Source: an uncultured Synergistales bacterium (GTDB lineage Bacteria; Synergistota; Synergistia; Synergistales; Aminobacteriaceae). Taken from it: DNA of 64,000 bases. Both the position numbers and the translations under genes were made by a program. How positions within the stretch are numbered: the first letter of the stretch is position 1; every line of letters begins with the position of its first letter. This document shows, one piece after another, positions 57,561 through 64,000 of this stretch. The stretch covers positions 30,595 to 94,594 of the forward strand of contig CAJODC010000007.1 of assembly GCA_905233215.1 (NCBI GenBank). Direction: 5' to 3'. The notes below the pieces were generated by a model. That model saw only the letters and a list, made by a program, of their open reading frames with translations, was not told the DNA's origin and made no database searches.

Positions 57561-58868
57561 CTATTTAGTGGAAGCAAGCTGTGAATTGCCTGCAAGATAA
57601 CGCATAGGGTCAACCTTATTGTTTCCGACTCTAACCTCAAAATGAAGGTGATTCGCCGTTGAACGTCCTGTGCTTCCGACATAGCCTATGATTTGACCCT
57701 GCATGATCCTCTGTCCCTGAATAACGGTAACGCTCAGGCAGTGTGCGTAGAAAGTCTGAACGTCATCGCCGTGATCCATCAGTATGAAGTTCCCGTAACC
57801 CCTGAAGCCCATTGTCGAATTATTCCCGGTACGTGAGACGACACCGTTTTTCGCTGCCCTGATAGGAGTTCCGGCAGGCATGGGAATATCTATACCCTGA
57901 TGACGGTGATTGCCGCGCCATTTCCCGAAAGGCGATGAAACTTTACCGTCAACAGGCCAGAGCATTTTCCCGGCAAGATTGCCCATGTTCAGAATGAAGG
58001 GATCACGCTTCTTCGGCGTTACGTTGTAATGAGGAAGATAGCTCGGAGTCGTTCCGAAAGTGTGATCAAGATCGGAAAGACTTGGGCGTTTCGGTGCTGC
58101 GCTCTTCGGAAGCTGTACGACTTCGACTTTATCGCCTGAGATTACGAGCCTCATCGGGCCTTTTGAGGGGTCTCCGTTCGGCGAAAGTATGATGATTGGA
58201 TCCATGAGGCCGGGAATTTCGGGTTTCGTCGGCTTCCTCTTGCTGGTCAAAATCTTGTCGGGCTTGGCGGTGTTGGCGATGACTTTTTCGGGAGTCTCAC
58301 GCTTCCTTGTGTCAATCTTGAGATTCGTTTGAGGCTGAGTTTTTTCCGGCTGAACAGCGACAGGAGCGGGCGCAGGCTTTTCGGCTTTGACCGGCTCTTT
58401 CGGGAAGTTCACCGATTCTACTTTGACTTCCTCCCTGAGCTTGGCCATGATGTCATCATCATTCTGCGGTTTAGATGCCTCTTTTGTGTCAGGCGAGACA
58501 GCCGGAGGACTCGGAGGAGTCTTGACCGTAACAGGCTCATCTTTCACGGCACGTTTCGCAGCTGCTGCGCTTGTTACCGGGACTAACGCTGTAGGCTGCC
58601 ACGCTCCAGTATGCTGCCATATCGCTAAAAGTTCGGCATGATTCGCAGGAAGGTAAAGCACTTTCCCAGCCGTAATATCTGCACTCGTTACACTGTTCGC
58701 CCAAAAAATATCGTTCATTTTCACGTCATGAACGTTGCAGTACTGAGCAAGTTCAGCAAGTCCCAAGCTGACATCTTCTGTGAAAGTAAACTCTTTCCAC
58801 TTCGCAGCATCAGCACAGCCCGTCATCATCACTACCGTTAATATTGCCGTCAAAAATTTCTTCTTCAT
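57561..58868 (-). CDS. M23-family murein hydrolase, probable lipoprotein
   Basis: The protein has 435 residues. The N-terminus [19 protein letters not shown] has a lipobox-like MTGC, so it may be a lipoprotein. Residues 28-75 resemble a LysM peptidoglycan-binding domain. A proline/lysine-rich linker (about 105-235) reaches the C-terminal M23 domain, which keeps the zinc ligands H-x-x-G-I-D (HRHQGIDI) and HLHFEVR. M23 enzymes cut peptide cross-bridges; loss of ligands marks EnvC/NlpD-like activators, but here they are present. It lies between ilvA and glyQ in a tight operon. Confidence 0.9.
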   Translation of the reverse strand: MKKKFLTAILTVVMMTGCADAAKWKEFTFTEDVSLGLAELAQYCNVHDVKMNDIFWANSVTSADITAGKVLYLPANHAELLAIWQHTGAWQPTALVPVTSAAAAKRAVKDEPVTVKTPPSPPAVSPDTKEASKPQNDDDIMAKLREEVKVESVNFPKEPVKAEKPAPAPVAVQPEKTQPQTNLKIDTRKRETPEKVIANTAKPDKILTSKRKPTKPEIPGLMDPIIILSPNGDPSKGPMRLVISGDKVEVVQLPKSAAPKRPSLSDLDHTFGTTPSYLPHYNVTPKKRDPFILNMGNLAGKMLWPVDGKVSSPFGKWRGNHRHQGIDIPMPAGTPIRAAKNGVVSRTGNNSTMGFRGYGNFILMDHGDDVQTFYAHCLSVTVIQGQRIMQGQIIGYVGSTGRSTANHLHFEVRVGNNKVDPMRYLAGNSQLASTK

Positions 58869-58879
58869 AACACTTCCCC

Positions 58880-60085
58880 TTATACCCTTTCTGTTACAAT
58901 CCTGAAGCCTGCATCGCCGAGTTTCTTTCTGATAACGTCAATCTGTCCGCTATTCAGAGTCTCAAGAGCGATTTTCAGGAAACACGAATTTATTGCCATC
59001 TTAGTATCGCCGTGATCGTAAGAGACCGCAACAACATTAGCACCGCACGAAGCTATTATCTCGCTGACCTGCTGAAGCTGTCCGGGCTTGTCGACAAGTT
59101 CAATCGTCAAATTCACGTTGCGTCCGGTCATCATCATTCCACGAGTTATGACACGTGAAAGAATGTTCACGTCAATGTTGCCGCCTGAGACGATGCAGAC
59201 GGTTTTCTTTCCCTCAATGGGAAGACGCTTGAACATCGCTGCTGCTACCGGGACAGCCCCTGCACCTTCGGCGATGAGCTTCTGACGTTCAATCAACGCT
59301 AGGATAGCGGCGGCGATTTCGTCCTCGCTTACGCAGACAATATCGTCAACGTAACGTGAAATTATCTCGAACGTATTTTCACCGGGATTCTTGACCGCTA
59401 TACCGTCAGCGAAAGTTGACACAGAATCAAGCATCTTGCGTTCTTTCGCCCTGAATGACTCGTACATTGACGGTGCGCCCTCTGCCTGAACTCCGTAGAT
59501 TTTGACATCAGGCTTCAACGACTTGACAGCGAACGCTATTCCCGAAATCAAACCGCCTCCGCCTATCGGAGCTACAATCGCTTCAACGTCCTCAAGCTGA
59601 TCGAGGATTTCCAGTCCTATTGTCGCCTGACCTGCTATAACATGGTCGTCATCGTAAGGGTGAATGAATGTCGCTCCTGTTTCCTGAACAAGCTGAACGG
59701 CTCTGTCGTGAGCGTCATCGTATGCTCCCTTAATGAGTTCGATGTTCGCTCCGAGTCTCCTTGTGCTTTCGACTTTCATGACCGGAGCGGAGTCGGGCAT
59801 ACAGATTGTCGCCGGAATGCCTTTCCTTGACGCTGCCATTGCGACTCCCTGAGCATGATTTCCGGCTGAACACGCTACGATACCTCTTGACTTCTCCTCG
59901 TCACTGAGCTGTGAAATCTTGTAGTACGCTCCTCTGAGTTTGAAACTTCCTGTTACCTGTAAATTTTCGGTCTTGAGGTATAAATTGTGTTCTTCACTGA
60001 GCAATGGAGCGGCGATAAGATCCGTCTTCCTCGCGCATTCCCTGAGAACATACGCTGCATGATATACTTTATCTAACGTCAACAT
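58880..60085 (-). CDS. ilvA: Threonine dehydratase (ACT-domain form)
   Basis: The protein has 401 residues. The PLP lysine is in GSFKLRGAYYK near residue 48, with SAGNHAQGVA and the glycine-rich phosphate loop GGGGLISG near 176. The C-terminal 80 residues form a single ACT domain (LVDKPGQLQQVSEIIASCGAN). It deaminates threonine to 2-oxobutyrate. The single, short ACT domain resembles the TdcB/YgeX-like and Clostridium types more than the two-ACT biosynthetic IlvA; no other ilv gene is close, so a catabolic role is possible. Confidence 0.9.
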   Translation of the reverse strand: MLTLDKVYHAAYVLRECARKTDLIAAPLLSEEHNLYLKTENLQVTGSFKLRGAYYKISQLSDEEKSRGIVACSAGNHAQGVAMAASRKGIPATICMPDSAPVMKVESTRRLGANIELIKGAYDDAHDRAVQLVQETGATFIHPYDDDHVIAGQATIGLEILDQLEDVEAIVAPIGGGGLISGIAFAVKSLKPDVKIYGVQAEGAPSMYESFRAKERKMLDSVSTFADGIAVKNPGENTFEIISRYVDDIVCVSEDEIAAAILALIERQKLIAEGAGAVPVAAAMFKRLPIEGKKTVCIVSGGNIDVNILSRVITRGMMMTGRNVNLTIELVDKPGQLQQVSEIIASCGANVVAVSYDHGDTKMAINSCFLKIALETLNSGQIDVIRKKLGDAGFRIVTERV

Positions 60086-60134
60086 CTTTTTACCTCTATA
60101 TTCATGATTGCATCACGCCTTTCCTCAATTTATT

Positions 60135-60174
60135 AGTATAGTATACAGCAAAATTGCTTAATTTTTATTGTCAA
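60135..60174 (-). promoter_or_regulatory. Putative ilvA operon promoter with overlapping inverted repeat
   Basis: On the minus strand TTGACA (60174-60169) is followed by two overlapping TATACT boxes (60145-60140 and 60140-60135), with a spacing of 23 nt or more, longer than normal. Between them AAAATT-AAGC-AATTTT is a perfect 6-bp inverted repeat that could be an operator. Confidence 0.35.
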
Positions 60175-60255
60175 CCAAAAATTTTTTCATTGTAAACCGT
60201 GATGTAATTTCAGCGGTAAAATAGACTGGAAAATTTTTCAAAGGAGCTAAAAGTT

Positions 60256-60864
60256 ATGAAAGTTTTGATGATTAACGGTTCACCAAACGAACACGGCTGT
60301 ACATTCACGGCACTGTCAGAAGTCGCCGGGTCTCTGTCGAAAAACGGCATCGACTCCGAAATATTCTGGCTCGGAAAAAAAGCTGTTCAGGGCTGTGTCG
60401 CCTGCTTCAAGTGCTTCGAGATAGGACGCTGTGTCTTCAACGACTCCGTCAACGAGCTGAACGCCAGAGCTGACGACTTCAGCGGACTCATCATCGGCTC
60501 GCCGGTGTACTTCGGCGGTCCTGCCGGGAGTCTCTGCGCATTCCTCGATAGATTCTTCCTGTCAGGGGGCGAAAAGTGGCAGAACAAGCCCGGAGCCTGT
60601 GTCGTAACATGCAGGAGGGCAGGCAACACGGCATCATTCGACCGTCTCAACAAGTACTTCACCATCAACAACATGCCCGTTGTCGCCTCTCAGTACTGGA
60701 ACGAAGTTCACGGCAACACTCCCGAACAAGTGAGGCAGGATTTAGAGGGAATGCAGACTATGAGGACACTCGGCGAGAATATGGCGTGGCTATTGAAGTG
60801 CGTGAACTCAGGCGTGAAAGTCCCAGTCCACGAGGAAGTCATCAACACAAACTTCATTCGCTGA
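60256..60864 (+). CDS. Flavodoxin-like NADPH-dependent FMN reductase family protein with Cys motif
   Basis: The protein has 202 residues. The N-terminal MKVLMINGSPNEHGCTFTAL is the FMN phosphate loop. CVACFKC follows near residue 47, the compact cysteine motif of iron-sulfur flavoproteins, and IIGSPVYFGGPAG is the second flavin-binding segment. Such proteins carry FMN, often with a [4Fe-4S] cluster, and serve as electron carriers or reductases in anaerobes. No partner is recognisable. ATG 60256 has AAAGGAG. It is divergent from the ilvA operon. Confidence 0.85.
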   Translation: MKVLMINGSPNEHGCTFTALSEVAGSLSKNGIDSEIFWLGKKAVQGCVACFKCFEIGRCVFNDSVNELNARADDFSGLIIGSPVYFGGPAGSLCAFLDRFFLSGGEKWQNKPGACVVTCRRAGNTASFDRLNKYFTINNMPVVASQYWNEVHGNTPEQVRQDLEGMQTMRTLGENMAWLLKCVNSGVKVPVHEEVINTNFIR

Positions 60865-60887
60865 CAAAAAATTTTTGCTGGTATAAT
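60861..60887 (+). promoter_or_regulatory. Promoter for the pilO-pilP-pilQ genes
   Basis: CTGACA (60861-60866) and TATAAT (60882-60887) are 15 nt apart, and TGG directly before the -10 gives an extended -10. A second TATAAT lies at 60894. Confidence 0.55.
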
Positions 60888-60919
60888 CACCGTTATAATT
60901 TTTCACAAAGGGATTCATC

Positions 60920-61432
60920 ATGATTAAGAATATCAATTTGGTTTTCACTGTGGTATTTGTGTTGTTGTCGCTATTGCTCTGCGGTGGAGTTGAGTATTCA
61001 ATCAGCAAACTTCACAGCCTCCGTGAGGAATACGATGTTTTGAACGCTGAGACTACAAACAGTACAGGAACGATAACCAGCTTGGAAGCAAGAAACTCAA
61101 ACCTCAAAAGAATATCCTATCTCAGCATAAATAAAGCCACTGCCGTTCCTGACGCTGTAGTGTTCTTCTCGATGCTCCGTCAGTTAATGGAGCTTCACAA
61201 CATAAGTCTTCTATACGTTGCTACATCGGGACAGACTGACGCTGAGACCAAAGATAATATTCTCCAAGTGAAATTTGACGGCGATTATTACGAAATCATC
61301 AAAATGCTTGCCGATATACGCGAACTTCCTGCAGCTGCCAGAATAACAAGAATGAGCCTCAAACGTAATCACAATCTGCCTGAGGAACTTGTTGAAGTTG
61401 ATTTGACACTTGAAGTTATTACGGAGGAATAA
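60920..61432 (+). CDS. pilO: PilO-like type IV pilus assembly protein
   Basis: The protein has 170 residues. It has one N-terminal membrane helix (INLVFTVVFVLLSLLLCGGV), a short coiled-coil (LHSLREEYDVLNAETTN) and a C-terminal ferredoxin-like domain with VKFDGDYYEIIKMLADI, the layout of PilO/GspM. PilO joins PilN and PilP in the inner-membrane alignment complex. Sequence similarity is weak; the call rests on layout and on PilP/PilQ-like genes downstream. pilM and pilN are not upstream. Confidence 0.7.
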   Translation: MIKNINLVFTVVFVLLSLLLCGGVEYSISKLHSLREEYDVLNAETTNSTGTITSLEARNSNLKRISYLSINKATAVPDAVVFFSMLRQLMELHNISLLYVATSGQTDAETKDNILQVKFDGDYYEIIKMLADIRELPAAARITRMSLKRNHNLPEELVEVDLTLEVITEE

Positions 61433-61434
61433 TT

Positions 61435-62100
61435 ATGAACGACCGTGAAGCTGCTGTACACTTTTATGAAATGCTGACCGGCGTTTTTGACGATGAGCAA
61501 TCAAAAATTGTGCGTTACTTGTGTTTCGGCGTTCTTTTGTTGGGAATGGCTTGGGCAGGTTTCAACTATTTCAGAGCGAATACACTCGCTGACACGAGGA
61601 CACCCATTGACCCCGATTTATTCCAAGAGACTCAGCTTCCCGGCAACGAAGCTACCCTCCAGAGAATCACCGAGCTTGCTCAGGCTGTAGACATAGTGAG
61701 AAACGGCGGTGATGCAATAGCTACAGCTCTTGACAGTCTTCACAACATGCCATTCAACCTGAATCCCGAAGGAAATGAGCTTGACCCTTTCGGAGCGGTC
61801 AACACTCCGTCAGGCACTTCATCGACCGGGACAGCTTCAACACCGCAGGGCAACACGATCAAGGCCGGGCCCCTCAAAATCAAAATGGTCATGATCGGTG
61901 AGGACGACAATAGAGTTGCTGTTGTTGACACCGGCAACGGAGAGAATACAATTCTCAAAGAAGGCGAAATGCTTCCTGACGACAGCGGTTTTGTAGCGTC
62001 AATAACTCCGAAAGTTGTTACCATAGTTGTCAATGAACAGGAAATCAGCGGAGATGTTCCTGAAATTCCGAAATACGACAGAATCAAAAAATCCCGTTAA
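61435..62100 (+). CDS. pilP: PilP/GspC-like periplasmic linker protein
   Basis: The protein has 221 residues. A membrane helix lies near 27-45 (YLCFGVLLLGMAWAGFNYF), followed by a long Pro/Thr/Gly-rich linker (about 100-140) and a small beta domain (IKMVMIGEDDNRVAVVDTGN...ILKEGEMLPD), which is the homology-region fold of GspC/PilP. This domain contacts the secretin in both systems. Unlike classical PilP it has a bitopic anchor rather than a lipobox, closer to GspC. Two bases separate it from pilO. Confidence 0.65.
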   Translation: MNDREAAVHFYEMLTGVFDDEQSKIVRYLCFGVLLLGMAWAGFNYFRANTLADTRTPIDPDLFQETQLPGNEATLQRITELAQAVDIVRNGGDAIATALDSLHNMPFNLNPEGNELDPFGAVNTPSGTSSTGTASTPQGNTIKAGPLKIKMVMIGEDDNRVAVVDTGNGENTILKEGEMLPDDSGFVASITPKVVTIVVNEQEISGDVPEIPKYDRIKKSR

Positions 62101-62105
62101 TGTTG

Positions 62106-62111
62106 TATAAT
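62106..62111 (+). promoter_or_regulatory. Possible internal promoter before pilQ
   Basis: TATAAT at 62106-62111 within an AT-rich 53-nt gap between pilP and pilQ; the pilQ ATG is 42 nt further on. No -35 match is seen. Confidence 0.3.
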
Positions 62112-62153
62112 ATATTTTACTTACTTGGAAATCAGAAAAAGGTGAAGTGAAAT

Positions 62154-63905
62154 ATGCTTATATTACGTAGATTTATGTTCGTTTTAATCTTGACAGCTAT
62201 GATTTCAATGAGCGGTATTTCACATGCTGCCGTAAAATCATCGCCCAAAAAATATAATGGTCCTCTTCTTAGAACCTGCAAAATATATCAGCTTGGTGAA
62301 GATGAATTTATAGTGAGGCTGACCGGGCGCAGTCTTCCTAATCCTGAATGCTCGGTCAGAGATAATACTACGCTTCTCATAACGCTGGAGGAAACTAAAG
62401 CCTATCACCCTGAAACTATAAAGTCATCTGTACTTTCAATATTTGAGACGATGCCGCTGCTGTATCATTTTGATGTCGCTAACGTCTCTGATGATGTTTC
62501 GTTTAGTGTCGAAATGGAAATAAAATCTAACGTTCCCTTGAAAGTTCATTCAGTTCTTCGCGGTGTTGACGGAATGACTATTCGTGTTAAATCGGAAATG
62601 AAGCAGGATTTGACTTTGAGTAACACTTACGTTCCGCCGCCAAAAACAATCCCGTCTCCTGATACAAAACTTCCTTTCATGGTCAGCGACAGAGTAACGC
62701 TTGAACTTCGAGACGCTTCATTGGTAGATGTAATTCGAGGCATAATGGCTTATATCGGCCGTAACGTGATAATAGATCCTTCGTTCCCCAAAAAAATAGT
62801 GCGCTCAGAGCAGACCGTAGATAACGGAGGCGTTAGAAGTACTCAGATAACGACACAAGAGAATGAAATACTTATCACTATGACGCTCAATGATGTCAGA
62901 GTCGATGATGTCATGAATTATCTGATGGGAGCTTATGACGTAGCTTGTTACGCTTCAGGCTTAAACACGTTGACATTCGGTTCAAGAGAAGGACTGTACA
63001 AACTTTCGGGAGCAAATTCAATCAAACATTTCAAGATAAATTTTGCCGACCCTGCCCAAGTAAGCACAATGTTGAAGACTTTAGCAGCAGTCGAGGAGAG
63101 CGCGATAACTCTTGACGAAAGAATGAAGACTCTTCACGTCAAGACTAATCCGGCGAAAATGCAGGAAGTCGAAGAGTTAATCAGCGTACTTGATACTCCT
63201 GAAAAACAAGTGATGATAAAGGCGAGCATCTTCGAGTTCAATGACAACGACACGCTTGCCGTGCAAAACGCCCTCAACATAGCCTACAACGACATACAGA
63301 TAGCACTCGGCGGTGAAGGAGGTCTGAAGATAGATTACCGTGCTGACAGATCGCCGACTGGCCGCAGTGTATGGACAAGCAAAGTCATAACCGACACGTT
63401 CACTGCACTGGAACAGAAAGCAAAAGGTAAAGTGCTTGCCAACCCATCAGTCATCGCTCTTGACGGCAAAAAGGCCGAAGTCAACCTGACTCAGGATTAC
63501 CCGTATGTTTCGGACAGGGACAATCAGAAAGGTACAGTAACTTGGTCAACCGAAGAGGTCGGACCGAAATTGACGTTTACACCGAGAATAGGCCGGGACG
63601 GTTACGTTACATTGACGCTTGACATAAGCACTGGCGATGTTATCGGAACTCAGACCAGCAGCACAGGCGAACAGATGCCCGTTACAACAACACGGTCGGT
63701 CAAAACTGAAGTGAGAGTGAAGGACGGAATGCCGTTTGTTGTCGGCGGACTGTTCCACGAAAATCAGGGTAAGAACAAATCACGCATTCCAGTTTTGGGA
63801 AGCATTCCTCTTTTGGGCGAACTGTTCACCTATGATAACAGCCGTTCAAACTCCAAGACTCAGGTCGTAATGGTGATAACTCCATACATTCTTGACAGCA
63901 AGTGA
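62154..63905 (+). CDS. pilQ: Secretin (PilQ/GspD family)
   Basis: The protein has 583 residues with a signal peptide (residues 1-25, ending in SHA). N-terminal beta domains (about 35-160, AMIN-like) are followed by secretin N domains (LVDVIRGIMAYIGRNVIIDP; VQTL-like AEVEELISVLDTPEKQV) and the C-terminal secretin pore domain with VLANPSVIALDGKKAEV, VGPKLTFTPRIG and VGGLFHENQGKNKSRIPVLG. It forms the outer-membrane ring for type IV pili or type II secretion. Its stop TGA lies in GTGAACTACC, the outer edge of the IS element that follows. The 5' part is more AT-rich than the 3' part. Confidence 0.9.
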   Translation: MLILRRFMFVLILTAMISMSGISHAAVKSSPKKYNGPLLRTCKIYQLGEDEFIVRLTGRSLPNPECSVRDNTTLLITLEETKAYHPETIKSSVLSIFETMPLLYHFDVANVSDDVSFSVEMEIKSNVPLKVHSVLRGVDGMTIRVKSEMKQDLTLSNTYVPPPKTIPSPDTKLPFMVSDRVTLELRDASLVDVIRGIMAYIGRNVIIDPSFPKKIVRSEQTVDNGGVRSTQITTQENEILITMTLNDVRVDDVMNYLMGAYDVACYASGLNTLTFGSREGLYKLSGANSIKHFKINFADPAQVSTMLKTLAAVEESAITLDERMKTLHVKTNPAKMQEVEELISVLDTPEKQVMIKASIFEFNDNDTLAVQNALNIAYNDIQIALGGEGGLKIDYRADRSPTGRSVWTSKVITDTFTALEQKAKGKVLANPSVIALDGKKAEVNLTQDYPYVSDRDNQKGTVTWSTEEVGPKLTFTPRIGRDGYVTLTLDISTGDVIGTQTSSTGEQMPVTTTRSVKTEVRVKDGMPFVVGGLFHENQGKNKSRIPVLGSIPLLGELFTYDNSRSNSKTQVVMVITPYILDSK

Positions 63906-64000
63906 ACTACCCCCGCTTATAGAAGCTGGGGCTTCCTAATTCAACGAGGTCAGCGTTGCGGCATTTCTGCCTCCGTCTTACGTCCTCTCCAAAGGCGTTT
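63903..64000 (-). mobile_element. IS605-type element, right end with end hairpin (partial)
   Basis: The sequence from GTGAACTACC (63902-63911) inward contains a hairpin CCCCGCTT/AAGCTGGGG at 63911-63931 and the end of a tnpB gene. It matches the 3' part of the decayed element at 52246-52345 closely (GCCTTTGGAGAGGACGTAAG in both). It continues beyond the window. Confidence 0.85.
63907..64000 (-). CDS. tnpB: TnpB RNA-guided nuclease, C-terminal end (partial)
   Basis: Only the last 31 codons lie in the window. They encode AFGEDVRRRQKCRNADLVEL and then GSPSFYKRG before the TAG at 63909-63907, the standard TnpB tail after the zinc ribbon. Because the remainder is outside, intactness is unknown, but unlike the copy at 51381 this end keeps its right-end hairpin inside the coding sequence, as expected for an element able to make its guide RNA. 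It is convergent with pilQ. Confidence 0.85.
   Translation of the reverse strand, partial: NAFGEDVRRRQKCRNADLVELGSPSFYKRG

Noticed and set aside
57545..57682. Longer N-terminus for glyQ
   Set aside because: It would overlap the M23 peptidase gene by over 100 nt; the TTG at 57544 has a good ribosome site and gives the standard GlyQ start.
60086..60255. T-box leader before ilvA-glyQS
   Set aside because: The leader is short and has no TGGNACC-type antiterminator sequence.

Overview
The window reads as a densely packed chromosomal segment of a diderm, lipopolysaccharide-making bacterium with moderate GC, many TTG start codons and tight operons with 1-49 nt gene overlaps. It encodes lipid A assembly and export (LpxB, MsbA-like, LpxK), a type IV pilus/secretin set, RNase J, an archaeal/short-type phosphatidylserine decarboxylase, a DHH-CBS-CCA nucleotidyltransferase fusion and anaerobe-type amino-acid enzymes. 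This mix fits an uncultured, probably gut-associated member of Synergistota. That assignment is an inference from gene content, not from a marker gene.

Layout. 1-4.2 kb (+): end of lpxB, msbA-like exporter, and an lpxK gene fused to a second LpxB-like domain. 4.2-11.1 kb (-): nptA-like Na/Pi transporter, pbpC, RNase J, uppP and a broken maf whose remnant runs into the end of lpxK. 11.2-19.8 kb (+): riboflavin genes ribD-ribE and ribA-ribH, separated by mtnA (-) and a small two-gene unit, continuing into serS, a WecA-like/TagA-like fusion glycosyltransferase and folP. 19.9-23.8 kb (+): gyrA, psd, pssA. 23.9-31.6 kb: a repeat-rich coiled-coil membrane protein, a Gfo/Idh oxidoreductase, a small Cys-motif protein, an IS200 tnpA remnant, a CyuA-type desulfidase, an AlaX-like editing protein, a second coiled-coil membrane protein and serC-serA. 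31.7-33.2 kb: a type II restriction-modification pair whose nuclease belongs to the MvaI/BcnI family. 33.2-39.8 kb: CCA-fusion, PAP2 phosphatase, rplY-pth, glutamate dehydrogenase and three tRNAs. 39.9-45.6 kb: leuS, holA, an LD-carboxypeptidase, a third coiled-coil membrane protein and a SprA-related HExxH protein. 45.7-54.4 kb (-): a partial division/cell-wall cluster (ftsL, ftsI, murE, murF, mraY) with an exported protein and a dicarboxylate-type symporter, split by a decayed IS605-type tnpB. 54.5-60.1 kb (-): ilvA, an M23 peptidase, glyQ, glyS. 60.2-64 kb (+): an iron-sulfur-type flavoprotein, PilO-, PilP- and PilQ-like genes, then the right end of a second tnpB element running out of the window.

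The main functional theme is the envelope: lipid A synthesis and flipping, undecaprenyl-phosphate recycling, peptidoglycan precursors and polymerisation, peptidoglycan remodelling, phosphatidylethanolamine synthesis and a secretin. The accessory signals are an MvaI-type restriction system, three tail-anchored coiled-coil proteins of the same architecture, a DUF4160-like gene pair inside the riboflavin cluster, and IS200/IS605 traces. Two IS right ends sit exactly at the stop codons of ftsI and pilQ, and an IS-type hairpin reads as an intrinsic terminator between ftsI and murE. I found no CRISPR array, no prophage and no convincing riboswitch.
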